A stretch of 26,041 bases of DNA from a virus, in the IMG/VR virus record IMGVR_UViG_3300025098_000248, positions 1 to 26,041 of that record; one strand, written 5' to 3'. The stretch's first letter is position 1; every line of letters begins with the position of its first letter. The translations under genes and the position numbers were made by a program. This document shows positions 18,246 to 26,041 of the stretch, one piece after another. Below the pieces are notes generated by a model. That model was not told where the DNA came from and ran no database searches. It saw only the letters and a list, made by a program, of their open reading frames with translations.

Positions 18246-18503
18246 ATGCAAATTATAGATATTAAAGAATTGATTAGGAACTTAAAACTGGATGAAGCTA
18301 TATGCGAAGCATTTGCTAAAAAGTCTAACAAAAGTAAGGAAGAGTTAATGAATTCTTTTGATCACATTGTCAATAATGAAATAAATAGAATTGGTGAATC
18401 TATGCAAGCATCACTAAACAATCCTCAAGATACTTCACGATTACGAGATTTATCTCTGGATGACTTTATGAAAGACAATGATAAAATTATCAAGGATAAA
18501 TAA
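18246..18503 (+). CDS. Small hypothetical protein
   Basis: An 85-aa acidic/basic, helix-rich protein that I do not recognise. It starts two bases after the stop of tape-measure-like protein 2, using GAGG inside that gene's end. It ends two bases before the next start, and its own 3' end (AAGGAT) supplies the next gene's ribosome binding site. No motifs, Cys pairs or membrane segments are visible. The very tight packing suggests it is made in step with its neighbours and belongs to tail assembly; its size would suit a small chaperone or baseplate adaptor. Coding status is well supported by tight spacing and an uninterrupted frame; function is unknown. Confidence 0.7.
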   Translation: MQIIDIKELIRNLKLDEAICEAFAKKSNKSKEELMNSFDHIVNNEINRIGESMQASLNNPQDTSRLRDLSLDDFMKDNDKIIKDK

Positions 18504-18505
18504 AA

Positions 18506-21217
18506 ATGGCAACGAAATACATTCTGGACCCTTCTGGTAATATAATAAAAGTAGAAAACGGTGAAAATGCAAGTGTAGAGATACAAGATCTTCAAAGCAA
18601 TAATAACGAATATCTTTCAGAACAATTTGACTTGAATGAAGTTAGTACAGATACAGACTTAAGTGAAGGTTTTTTTGGGATTGGTTTTGTTAGCGGTCAA
18701 GACGCTGATAGTGGTGATTTGGGATTTGTTACTGGAAAAAGTGAAACGGCACCTTCTTTCGGGTTTGAGAGCGAAACAGATGAAAATTATAAATCTTATA
18801 AAACATTCAACTCTTTTCTGAGAAAAGAAGATGATGATAATTTTAAGCCAAAAGCATTTGCTGACGAATTTGAAATTTTAACTGGTTTAAGAATGAGAGA
18901 AGATGAGTTTCTTGATTCTGCTTCAACAGTTGCTCTAATGATTACTTATCTTGCAGAATCTATTGTAAGGATATTAACAGTTGAGGCTATTGTTGCTGCA
19001 AACAGAAGTTTAATTAATAAAAAAGGTGATGAAAGCAAAACTGCTGAACGATATAAATTAAGACTTGGCACGTATGACTTTACAGAGTTAGAAATTTTTA
19101 CAAAATATGTTTTTAATGTTTTAAACTATCCTCACGAACAATCAACTTCGCTTGAAAGACTTGATGCTTATTTTATTGGAACAGCAGCTTGGCTTTCACC
19201 AGATGCCGCAATTAATCTCGATAACATTTCAAGAGAAAAAGGTAGCGCATTAAATAGTATAGATTTTGCTACAAATAATAAGTCACTGAGCAAATCTCTC
19301 GAAGGATTTTTACCTGTAACATTGGCATCAGCAGAGATACTAGCAGCAACAATTACCAATACAACTTCTTTAAACAGAGTAAAACTCTTACTTAGAAAAT
19401 TCTATCAAGAAAAACATTGGGATCAAAATATCTTATACAGCGCAAAAGATAAAAATCCAGTTCTTGGATATTTTGCAGACTTAAATTATTATTATTTTAA
19501 ATTTGTTATAGAGAGAATTCAAGTAGGTTTAAAGCTTCTAAATAAATATTATTACGATGACTCATATCTTCAATCAAGACAAAAAGAATCACCAATTAAT
19601 AGAGTTTCTGCAGCAAGAGCTTTTAAAAGCATTTCACAAACTATAACAATACCTAGCGGAAGCAACGCAAAAGGCACTTATAAATGGTCATATAATGAAA
19701 GAGGCAACAACAATACGCCTATAAAAGCAAGACAAACAACAAGCTTAAGGACTTTACCGCAAGCTTTTAATATGAATTACAGCTTTTATAGGTCTCTTGC
19801 ATTAAATGGAAAGCCTACTCTAGATCTAAGTGATGATCTTGCACAAAACTTCTACAGATCAGAAGAAAGAAGACTTCCGATAGAACTTGTAAAAGAAATA
19901 GAAAATAATTTAGAGTCTGAATATATGCCTTTTTATTTTCATGATCTAAGAACAAATGAGATACTTTCTTTTCATGCATTTATTGAAAATATTAGTGATT
20001 CTTTTTCACCTGAATATAACTCTGCAAGTGGCTTTGGCAGAATCGATGATGTTAAATCTTATGTTAAAACAACAAGAAATATAAACTTGACATTTATTAT
20101 TGCAGCAACTTCTGAAGCAGATCATGATTTAATGTGGTTCCAAGTAAATAAAATCGTTGCAATGGTATATCCACAATGGTCTGATGCCTTTGAAGTTGCA
20201 AGCAAAGATAACGAAACAAGTGAATTTAAATACCCGTTTACACAAGTACCGACTGCTTCACCTCTAATCAGACTTCGTGTAGGTGACGTTATAAAAAGTA
20301 ATTACAGCAGAACAAACCTTTCTCGACTCCACGGTATAGGTGATAGAGATCAAGATAAAGGTATTGTGACAAACCCAGATGAATTAGACACAAAAAAAAT
20401 AAAAAGAATAAACGAAATAAAAGAAAGATTAGCAAAAAAATATAATGAGCTTAATGAAGAAACTAAAAATTCATCTATCGGCAATAAATTTTTAAGCAAG
20501 ATTGCAGAAGGCTCTGCAAAAATAGATGAGATAATTGCAGATAGTGCAGATAACAAAAGAATTTACCACCTTCAACCAGGTCTATATAGAACAGCATCTT
20601 CAGGTTTGCTAGACGATTTAGGATTAGGAGGAGTAACAGAGCCTAAAATGAAGTCTATTAAGATAGATCATGAAGTATTGATTAAAGATAGTTTTACTAA
20701 AAACTTAGACTTCCCTGTAATTGAAATTAATGAAGGATCATATAAAGGCATTTCAGTTGTTGCAGATATTAGTAAAATAAGAGTTTTAAATCCAGACCCT
20801 TTAGTTAAAGATATAAAAGATTCATCAGCATTTCTCAAAGACACAAACAAAATTATGCAACCTGAAACTGATGGCAAATCGAACAACCCAATAACAAGAG
20901 CATATGAGAGCGGAATGAGTAGAGGTTTAGCAGGATTTATAACAAACTTAGATGTAGGTTATAATGAATCTACTTGGGAAACTAGTAGAATAGGTTCAAA
21001 AGCACCGATGATGGTAAAGATAAACATAGGGTTTTCTCCGATTCACGATATTCCGCCAGGGCTTGATCATAATGGAATGTTACGTGCTCCTGTTTATAAT
21101 GTAGGCAGAATAAACAATCAATTCTTCGGTGACGTGCATGATGGCGATGCAGGACACAGCAAGGGATTTGAAGCTGCTAGGAAAAAACACACTGAAATTA
21201 AAAATAGTATAAAATAA
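18506..21217 (+). CDS. Baseplate/tube-initiator-like structural protein
   Basis: A 903-aa protein. Residues 1-110 are acidic and Gly/Asp-rich. Residues about 125-350 are helical and unrecognised. Two segments look tube-like and conserved among large-phage structural proteins: about 473-560 (MPFYFHDLRTNEILSFHAFI, then LMWFQVNKIVAMVYPQW) and about 804-870 (MSRGLAGFITNLDVGYNEST, then IHDIPPGLDHNG and RAPVYNVG). Between them, 620-680 is a Lys/Glu-rich helical insert. T4 gp48 and gp54, which cap the baseplate and start the tube, share the gp19 fold, and their genes follow tape-measure gene 29 in T4, so a gp48/gp54-like role is the best guess from context. The split tube-like regions could also mean a different baseplate protein. 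Structural role is likely; the exact T4 counterpart is uncertain. Confidence 0.6.
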   Translation: MATKYILDPSGNIIKVENGENASVEIQDLQSNNNEYLSEQFDLNEVSTDTDLSEGFFGIGFVSGQDADSGDLGFVTGKSETAPSFGFESETDENYKSYKTFNSFLRKEDDDNFKPKAFADEFEILTGLRMREDEFLDSASTVALMITYLAESIVRILTVEAIVAANRSLINKKGDESKTAERYKLRLGTYDFTELEIFTKYVFNVLNYPHEQSTSLERLDAYFIGTAAWLSPDAAINLDNISREKGSALNSIDFATNNKSLSKSLEGFLPVTLASAEILAATITNTTSLNRVKLLLRKFYQEKHWDQNILYSAKDKNPVLGYFADLNYYYFKFVIERIQVGLKLLNKYYYDDSYLQSRQKESPINRVSAARAFKSISQTITIPSGSNAKGTYKWSYNERGNNNTPIKARQTTSLRTLPQAFNMNYSFYRSLALNGKPTLDLSDDLAQNFYRSEERRLPIELVKEIENNLESEYMPFYFHDLRTNEILSFHAFIENISDSFSPEYNSASGFGRIDDVKSYVKTTRNINLTFIIAATSEADHDLMWFQVNKIVAMVYPQWSDAFEVASKDNETSEFKYPFTQVPTASPLIRLRVGDVIKSNYSRTNLSRLHGIGDRDQDKGIVTNPDELDTKKIKRINEIKERLAKKYNELNEETKNSSIGNKFLSKIAEGSAKIDEIIADSADNKRIYHLQPGLYRTASSGLLDDLGLGGVTEPKMKSIKIDHEVLIKDSFTKNLDFPVIEINEGSYKGISVVADISKIRVLNPDPLVKDIKDSSAFLKDTNKIMQPETDGKSNNPITRAYESGMSRGLAGFITNLDVGYNESTWETSRIGSKAPMMVKINIGFSPIHDIPPGLDHNGMLRAPVYNVGRINNQFFGDVHDGDAGHSKGFEAARKKHTEIKNSIK

Positions 21218-21230
21218 AAGGTAAAATAAA

Positions 21231-21530
21231 GTGTCAGAATATATTGATCGATACAATAGGTTTGGTAAGAGTATTGCAAATGACATATTTTTTGGTGTCG
21301 AAAACGAAACTATAAGAGTTATTGCAACAGAAGTTTCAGATGGAAGAAGACTTGACCATTATGCACAAAAGTATTATGGGAACGGCATGAACTGGTGGAT
21401 AATTGCTGCTGCAAGTGGCATAAGATGGCCGTTAGGTATTGGTGCAGGAAACAGCAATAGAGAAGATACTGAGGGTATTGTGATTTTTATTCCAGACATT
21501 GAAGATATCAAAAGTCTCAAAAACAGATAA
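21231..21530 (+). CDS. Small gp53/LysM-like baseplate protein
   Basis: A 99-aa protein starting with GTG at 21231, with AAGG about nine bases upstream; no in-frame ATG fits the N-terminus as well. The motif RRLDHYAQKYYGNGMNWWII followed by AAASGI is the LysM-like pattern seen in T4 gp53-type baseplate wedge proteins and tail protein X. Such small domains link the hub or tube start to the surrounding baseplate, or bind cell-wall glycan. The C-terminus (GIVIFIPDIEDI) fits the last strand of such domains. It lies between the tube-initiator-like gene and the hub gene, 10 bases before the latter. The LysM-like fold is fairly sure; wedge versus hub-adaptor role is inferred. Confidence 0.72.
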   Translation: MSEYIDRYNRFGKSIANDIFFGVENETIRVIATEVSDGRRLDHYAQKYYGNGMNWWIIAAASGIRWPLGIGAGNSNREDTEGIVIFIPDIEDIKSLKNR

Positions 21531-21540
21531 GGTTTTATAA

Positions 21541-24500
21541 ATGGCAGACAACAATACAACAAAAAACAATCTACTGGTTAAAAATCTAAGAGACTCAAAT
21601 ATTTCAAAATACATTAATTTGATGTCTGATGATGAAGTCTTAAAAGCACTATTAAGTAGAGATACAACAACTACAAAAAAAGAAGAAGATTTAAAAAGAT
21701 CAAACGAGGATGCATTGCGTGCAGTTTCTGATGTTTTGCAGTCAATAACAACAGAAGCAATGACAACAAGCGAAATACTTGAAATGTTATACACGAAGTA
21801 TGATGAATCAGTAATTACTGAATTGGGTAAGTTTATTAAAATTGTTCATGCAAAAGATTATAAAATAGTTAATGACAAAAATTTAAGTCAAACACCTTTC
21901 TCTTTAAAATATGAAGCACCTGAATATAAAAATGGTAAATACATTCATGATTCTACTTACGGATTATTAAGCGGAAAAGCAGTCGCATCTGCACTAAAAA
22001 AAGGTAATAATATAAATATAAATTTGTCAGATGTAATAAAAGAAATGGCAACTCTAGCAAAAACAAAAAATGCTTCAATATCTGAAAACGATGCCATCTA
22101 CAGCATTGACTCTATCATTAACAGGAAAATAGACACAGTCAGTGAAACACAAAGTATAAATCCATCGGATAAAGATGAAGCAGTTGGTGAAATTGTTTTT
22201 GTAAATAAAGTTGATGGTAATAATAAAATTATTGCAAACAAAAGTAACCCTAGTCTTTCTTACATTTTAATGGATAGTGCAGATTTAAGAATCGGAACAA
22301 GAAACAGTTTAGAATTATCTACGTTTTTTAATACGTTAAGTACAATAGAGTTAAGTAAATGTCAACCGTACTTTAATGCTGTATTTATACTGCCTGGTAT
22401 TGTAAGTAATAGTGTAAGTCAAAATACTTTTAAAACAGCTTCTATAACACAATTTTTTGACGGAACACCTTATAGTCAAGAATTAACTACAGACACATAT
22501 TCAAAATTAGAAGCTTCATTTGTAAGAACGCTTAAAAAACAAAACAATGTAATAAAACAATCTGCAGTTGCAACAAACCTTTCAGCTTTTACAATGCCAC
22601 AAACAATAAATAAATTTGACGAAGTTTATGTAGGACACAATGAAAACATTGATTTCTATGCAAACAGCAAATTTAAAAGAGTGACGTCTATACACGATTA
22701 TACAAGACCTTTTTTAACAATTAAAAGCTTTGATATTGATGTTGCTCCTACACAAGGACTCATGTCTTTCAAGACAGGAAGACTTTCTTTAGTTCTACAT
22801 GATAGAACAAGAATGGCTGACATTGCTCCTTTTATCAAACCCGATCTATTTGGATCTTTTGGTGCTGAAATTGCTATTGAATATGGGTGGTCTCATATTG
22901 ATGCTGGCGGTAACATTAACTATTTAGGAGAATTCTTAAATAATTCAAGAGTCACAGAAAAATATATTATTACAAACTCTTCTTTTAATATGGATAAAAA
23001 TGGTCAAGTTAATATAGACCTTTCTATTGCTATGAGAGGACCTATAGATATCAAAGGCGTAATGTTGACGTCTGATCCACCAACAACAATAGCTAAGCAA
23101 AAAGTCAATAATAAAATTGAAGCCTTTAACTCTGCAAAAAATAAAATAAATGGTGTGAGCTTGTATACTACAGGCGCAACTAACTACATTCAAAATCTAA
23201 TAAAACCAATAACTGGCGAAGATACAAACTCAATTGATCAACAAACTCTAAAAGAAATAAGAAATTTTTTAAAAAATTATAGAAGAAATAAAAACAAAAT
23301 AAAAAAAATTATAAATTCAGCAAAAACTTTAGATGCAATTTCATCTGCTTTAAACAAGAATATTTTCCAAGAAAGCATTACAGGTAGTAAAAACATAATA
23401 AGTATTATAGCTGATCCCGTAGTAAAGAAGGAAGAAAAGAAGGAAGAAAAGAAGGAAGAAAAGAAGGAAAGCAAAGAAGTGGGGGAAGAAAAAGCATCAG
23501 CTGCAGCTGATGTAGTAGCTGTGATAGACACTAATATTTTAAAAAATGTTAGAGCTTTATTTATAGGTGCCGCCAATCCTTTAAGTCAAATTATGACTGC
23601 GTTACAAAATATAAGTTCTGCAAAAGGAAAAGACAAAGCTGGAAGAAATAGTTTAATTGAAAAAATAATGGGAGGATTAGATATTGTTGACCCTTTTTAT
23701 AATAAAGAATGGTTAAAGCAATACAATAGAATAATTACAAGAGACTCAATTGATCCAGATAATGTAGGATTAGGTGTTACGGGTGTTGGAGGTGGCAAAG
23801 GTACAAATTATGTAACTTTAGGTTCTTTTGTATCAGGATTAATTGGAACTCACATGGCATGCACTGGTAAATTTGATGAAGTTCAAATAGTGAGCTATAC
23901 TACAAATGAAAACTGCGGCTTGATGTCAAATCTTAATGTTTCTTCTTTACTAATCCCAAGGAAAGATTTAAAAGAATTTCTTGAATCACTTTTTAAAAAT
24001 GGGACATCTATGTCAATAGAAAGTGTATTGTCACAAACAATACAGCGATTTATTACTACTAGATTACAGGTTTGTTATGGACTTGCTGAGTTTTATGAAA
24101 CAGACTCAGCTAACAATACTGTTATGAGAGCCAATTATAGAAAAAACAAAAAAAACGGTGCTGAAGCTTTGAAAATCGATGTCAATAAAAAGTTAGTAGA
24201 AATCTATACTTTACTTGCAAAAGAAAAAGTAAGTCTGGAAGGATTTAAACCTAAGCTTATTAGTGGGGAAGATGTTAAATTTGTTATACCTAAAGTTAAA
24301 TTTACTTTTGACACAATAACTTCAAGAAAACAAGGTTTTCAAAGAACAATTTGTAGAGTATCTATTTTTGATCAAAACGATAATCCTTTTGGCTCTGTAC
24401 ATACAATAATGAAAAATTTTCAAGATGAAGAAGGAATAGTAAGAATTGCTACTAAACTTAATAAGCTTAGAGCAGACTATAAATCAAAACTAACAACAAC

Positions 24501-25914
24501 TGATGGTAAAAACAGTCAAAAGTCTGTCAAAGAAAAGTTTTATAAAAAGCAGAATGAAATTCTTAGAAGGTTAGAAGATGAAGGCGTTTTAATTAAAACC
24601 AGTGAAGAAGATGTATATACAATAAAAGATGCATTTCAGCTAGATACAATAAAAAATTCTATTAAAAATATCATGCCTTCAATTACATATGGCTCACAAA
24701 ATTCTGCTATTATCGACGCATCAGTTTCTACAGTAAATGAAGCAAAGCTTAATACAGTTTATTTAACAAGATCAGATCGTAATGCTAAGGGCAAACAAAT
24801 TTCAGCTAAAGTTCAATTTCAAAAAGATTTGCCACTTAGAGTTTTACCTTCTCAGGCAACAATAACTATGTTTGGATGTCCTTTTGTTAACTTTGCTCAA
24901 TACTTGTTTTTAGACTTTGAAACAGGAACAACAGTTGATAATGCATATGCTGTAACTGGAATAAAACATAGTTTGTCACCAGGTAAGTTTACGACTTCAT
25001 TAACTCTTTCATATGGTGATGTTTACGGAAAATATGAAAACGCAGCAAAAACTTTAGCAAGAGAAATAGAAGATAAAACTAAACAAAAAAGCAAAGTTAA
25101 TACTGAAATAGAAAATCCTAGAACTAAGTTAATAGTAAATTATGAAACAAAAAATCCTTCAAAGACAAGTTTGGATGACTTGTCTTTTGCCAAAACTGAA
25201 CAAAAGACTTTTAGTATCTTAAATACGGAAATCAAGATAGAAACTTATTTCTACTATTATGATAAAACTTTATTATATATTAAAAAAGAAAATGTATCAG
25301 ATGATGAAATAAATTTAACAGCACATCACTTTATTGACTTTGACAAAGATAAAAACAAAGAAATTAAAATAGATATAGACTTATTAAAATTAAAAGGAAT
25401 AAAAGAAAAATTAATAAACGAAAAGTTAATTAAAGAATTAAATAAAATAGTAAAAACAAATAAAGATGCATATGATAGTATGAATTTAAGTTTAAATAAA
25501 ACGTTAAATAAAGAAAATGTTACAAAAAACACTAATAATAAAATTAAATTATTTAATGATCTAGATAAATTTGTTAAAGAAGCAATAAAAGATAACATAT
25601 CTAGGATTAAAACTAAATATTCTTATATTTTAAATAATAAAAAAAGTGTAACCCAAAATAAAGATATAGAAATTTTATTAGAAAATAATGCTAATATTAA
25701 TGACAGCATTATTAAAAATAATTTAAATACTAATCTTGAGTCTGAAATTAATAAAAATAAATTAGATAAAATTAAAAATATTAAAGTTATAGACATTAAA
25801 AATTCAAAATTAATAATTGAGATTGTATACAAAAACAAAAAAACAAAAAAGAAAAGAAAAGAAATAAAACTAAACATTTTAGACGCTATTAAAAACAGTT
25901 TATTGTTTTTATAA
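21541..25914 (+). CDS. Giant baseplate hub protein (gp27/gpD-like regions) with Lys/Asn-rich C-terminal extension
   Basis: A 1457-aa protein. Residues about 385-505 resemble phage hub proteins (gp27/VgrG-like): FLTIKSFDIDVAPTQGLMSF, then GAEIAIEYGWSHID. Residues about 1108-1165 match the closing barrel of such hubs: GCPFVNFAQYLFLDFETGTT, then YAVTGIKHSLSPGKFTTSL. T4 gp27 is only 391 aa, so most of this protein is added material. It includes a helical N-terminus, a KKEE-repeat linker (629-644) and an extremely Lys/Asn/Ile-rich tail (about 1265-1457) coded almost entirely by A/T-rich codons. No lysozyme or peptidase motif was spotted. AAGG precedes the ATG. The hub would form the trimeric centre of the baseplate, joining the tube to the puncturing device. 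Hub role is likely; the tail's purpose is unknown. Confidence 0.66.
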   Translation: MADNNTTKNNLLVKNLRDSNISKYINLMSDDEVLKALLSRDTTTTKKEEDLKRSNEDALRAVSDVLQSITTEAMTTSEILEMLYTKYDESVITELGKFIKIVHAKDYKIVNDKNLSQTPFSLKYEAPEYKNGKYIHDSTYGLLSGKAVASALKKGNNININLSDVIKEMATLAKTKNASISENDAIYSIDSIINRKIDTVSETQSINPSDKDEAVGEIVFVNKVDGNNKIIANKSNPSLSYILMDSADLRIGTRNSLELSTFFNTLSTIELSKCQPYFNAVFILPGIVSNSVSQNTFKTASITQFFDGTPYSQELTTDTYSKLEASFVRTLKKQNNVIKQSAVATNLSAFTMPQTINKFDEVYVGHNENIDFYANSKFKRVTSIHDYTRPFLTIKSFDIDVAPTQGLMSFKTGRLSLVLHDRTRMADIAPFIKPDLFGSFGAEIAIEYGWSHIDAGGNINYLGEFLNNSRVTEKYIITNSSFNMDKNGQVNIDLSIAMRGPIDIKGVMLTSDPPTTIAKQKVNNKIEAFNSAKNKINGVSLYTTGATNYIQNLIKPITGEDTNSIDQQTLKEIRNFLKNYRRNKNKIKKIINSAKTLDAISSALNKNIFQESITGSKNIISIIADPVVKKEEKKEEKKEEKKESKEVGEEKASAAADVVAVIDTNILKNVRALFIGAANPLSQIMTALQNISSAKGKDKAGRNSLIEKIMGGLDIVDPFYNKEWLKQYNRIITRDSIDPDNVGLGVTGVGGGKGTNYVTLGSFVSGLIGTHMACTGKFDEVQIVSYTTNENCGLMSNLNVSSLLIPRKDLKEFLESLFKNGTSMSIESVLSQTIQRFITTRLQVCYGLAEFYETDSANNTVMRANYRKNKKNGAEALKIDVNKKLVEIYTLLAKEKVSLEGFKPKLISGEDVKFVIPKVKFTFDTITSRKQGFQRTICRVSIFDQNDNPFGSVHTIMKNFQDEEGIVRIATKLNKLRADYKSKLTTTDGKNSQKSVKEKFYKKQNEILRRLEDEGVLIKTSEEDVYTIKDAFQLDTIKNSIKNIMPSITYGSQNSAIIDASVSTVNEAKLNTVYLTRSDRNAKGKQISAKVQFQKDLPLRVLPSQATITMFGCPFVNFAQYLFLDFETGTTVDNAYAVTGIKHSLSPGKFTTSLTLSYGDVYGKYENAAKTLAREIEDKTKQKSKVNTEIENPRTKLIVNYETKNPSKTSLDDLSFAKTEQKTFSILNTEIKIETYFYYYDKTLLYIKKENVSDDEINLTAHHFIDFDKDKNKEIKIDIDLLKLKGIKEKLINEKLIKELNKIVKTNKDAYDSMNLSLNKTLNKENVTKNTNNKIKLFNDLDKFVKEAIKDNISRIKTKYSYILNNKKSVTQNKDIEILLENNANINDSIIKNNLNTNLESEINKNKLDKIKNIKVIDIKNSKLIIEIVYKNKKTKKKRKEIKLNILDAIKNSLLFL
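23425..23470 (+). repeat. 12-base tandem repeat coding for KKEE
   Basis: Three perfect copies of AAGAAGGAAGAA (23425-23460) plus a partial fourth, in frame, encode (KKEE)3 then KKES. The repeat forms a charged linker between the gp27-like region and the middle of the hub protein. Copy number could vary by replication slippage without breaking the frame. Confidence 0.9.
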
Positions 25915-25924
25915 AAAATTTGAC

Positions 25925-25953
25925 TTGTAAATTTAATTTTAATATTGTATAAT
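25925..25953 (+). promoter_or_regulatory. Sigma70-type promoter downstream of the hub gene
   Basis: TTGTAA (25925-25930), exactly 17 bases, then a perfect TATAAT (25948-25953). It lies in the short gap after the hub stop codon (25912-25914) and just before a new ORF. A TTGACT at 25920-25925 gives a second possible -35 but at 22 bases. Expected transcript start is about 25960. Confidence 0.6.
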
Positions 25954-25960
25954 AATGTAC

Positions 25961-26041
25961 ATGAATAGTACAGAATATAAATTATATAACATTAATAAGT
26001 TAGATAAGTGGAACAAATATATTTCAATGATTATAAATAAA
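25961..26041 (+). CDS. Start of an unknown ORF running off the window
   Basis: The frame opening at ATG 25961 stays open to the last base (27 codons: MNSTEYKLYNINKLDKWNKY and onward). An in-frame ATG at 25955 is also possible, but it lies inside the predicted promoter's unspoken start region. No ribosome binding site is visible before either ATG; transcription from the promoter at 25925-25953 would make the message nearly leaderless. Too little sequence to assign a function. The true start could also lie further in, for example at the internal ATG encoding the SMIIN segment. Confidence 0.4.
   Translation, partial: MNSTEYKLYNINKLDKWNKYISMIINK

Noticed and set aside
21541-25914. A lysozyme or peptidase domain in the giant hub protein, as in T4 gp5
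   Set aside because: No catalytic motif could be recognised; the added regions are helical, charged or low-complexity.
26032-26039. TATAAATA matching the T4 late promoter (also at 9765-9772)
   Set aside because: In a genome this AT-rich several matches are expected by chance. The sites are not consistently placed before genes; the first lies at the window edge and the second inside a coding region.
1-26041. tRNA genes, CRISPR arrays, insertion sequences or attachment sites
   Set aside because: No cloverleaf-like segments, spaced repeats, transposase motifs or inverted-repeat ends were seen; nearly all bases are within tail genes.

Overview
This window looks like part of the tail-morphogenesis cluster of a large, AT-rich, T4-like contractile-tailed phage (myovirus), plausibly a jumbo phage. 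All supported genes are on the + strand and tightly packed, mostly with AGGA-type ribosome binding sites. Almost all look like tail proteins, and several are much longer than their T4 counterparts. There are no tRNAs, host metabolic genes or integration genes, so the host cannot be named. Function calls rest on recognised family motifs, read by eye without database searches.

Layout. (1) 1-5220, sheath/tube operon: the C-terminal end of a canonical T4 gp18-like tail sheath; a giant 1457-aa second sheath paralog carrying a roughly 430-residue insert of repeat-like beta modules; and a T4 gp19-like tail tube. The operon ends in a strong intrinsic terminator (5257-5290). (2) 5221-9876: a possible promoter, a third and very divergent sheath-family protein (1130 aa), and a T4 gp26-like zinc-ribbon baseplate chaperone. 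The last 60 or so bases of the gp26-like gene overlap a +1-frame ORF at a run of seven T, which looks like a programmed frameshift making a chaperone fusion. (3) 9918-18503: a small unknown gene, two tandem tape-measure-like paralogs (1298 and 1387 aa, about 54% identical over a 140-residue core), and another small unknown gene. (4) 18506-25914, baseplate/hub genes: a 903-aa protein with tube-like segments (tube-initiator/gp48-gp54-like), a small gp53/LysM-like protein, and a 1457-aa hub protein with gp27/gpD-like regions and a Lys/Asn-rich C-terminal extension. (5) 25915-26041: a good sigma70-type promoter just before the start of a new ORF that runs off the window.

How the parts fit. The gp26-like protein, with or without its frameshifted extension, would chaperone the tape measure(s). 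The hub, LysM-like and tube-initiator proteins would nucleate the tail tube. The tube polymerises along the tape measure and the sheath polymerises around it. The gene order broadly parallels the T4 26-51-27-28-29-48-54 block. What stands out is gene-family expansion: at least three sheath-family genes around one tube gene, and two tape-measure-like genes in a row. Together with the likely frameshift, this suggests a tail more elaborate than that of T4.
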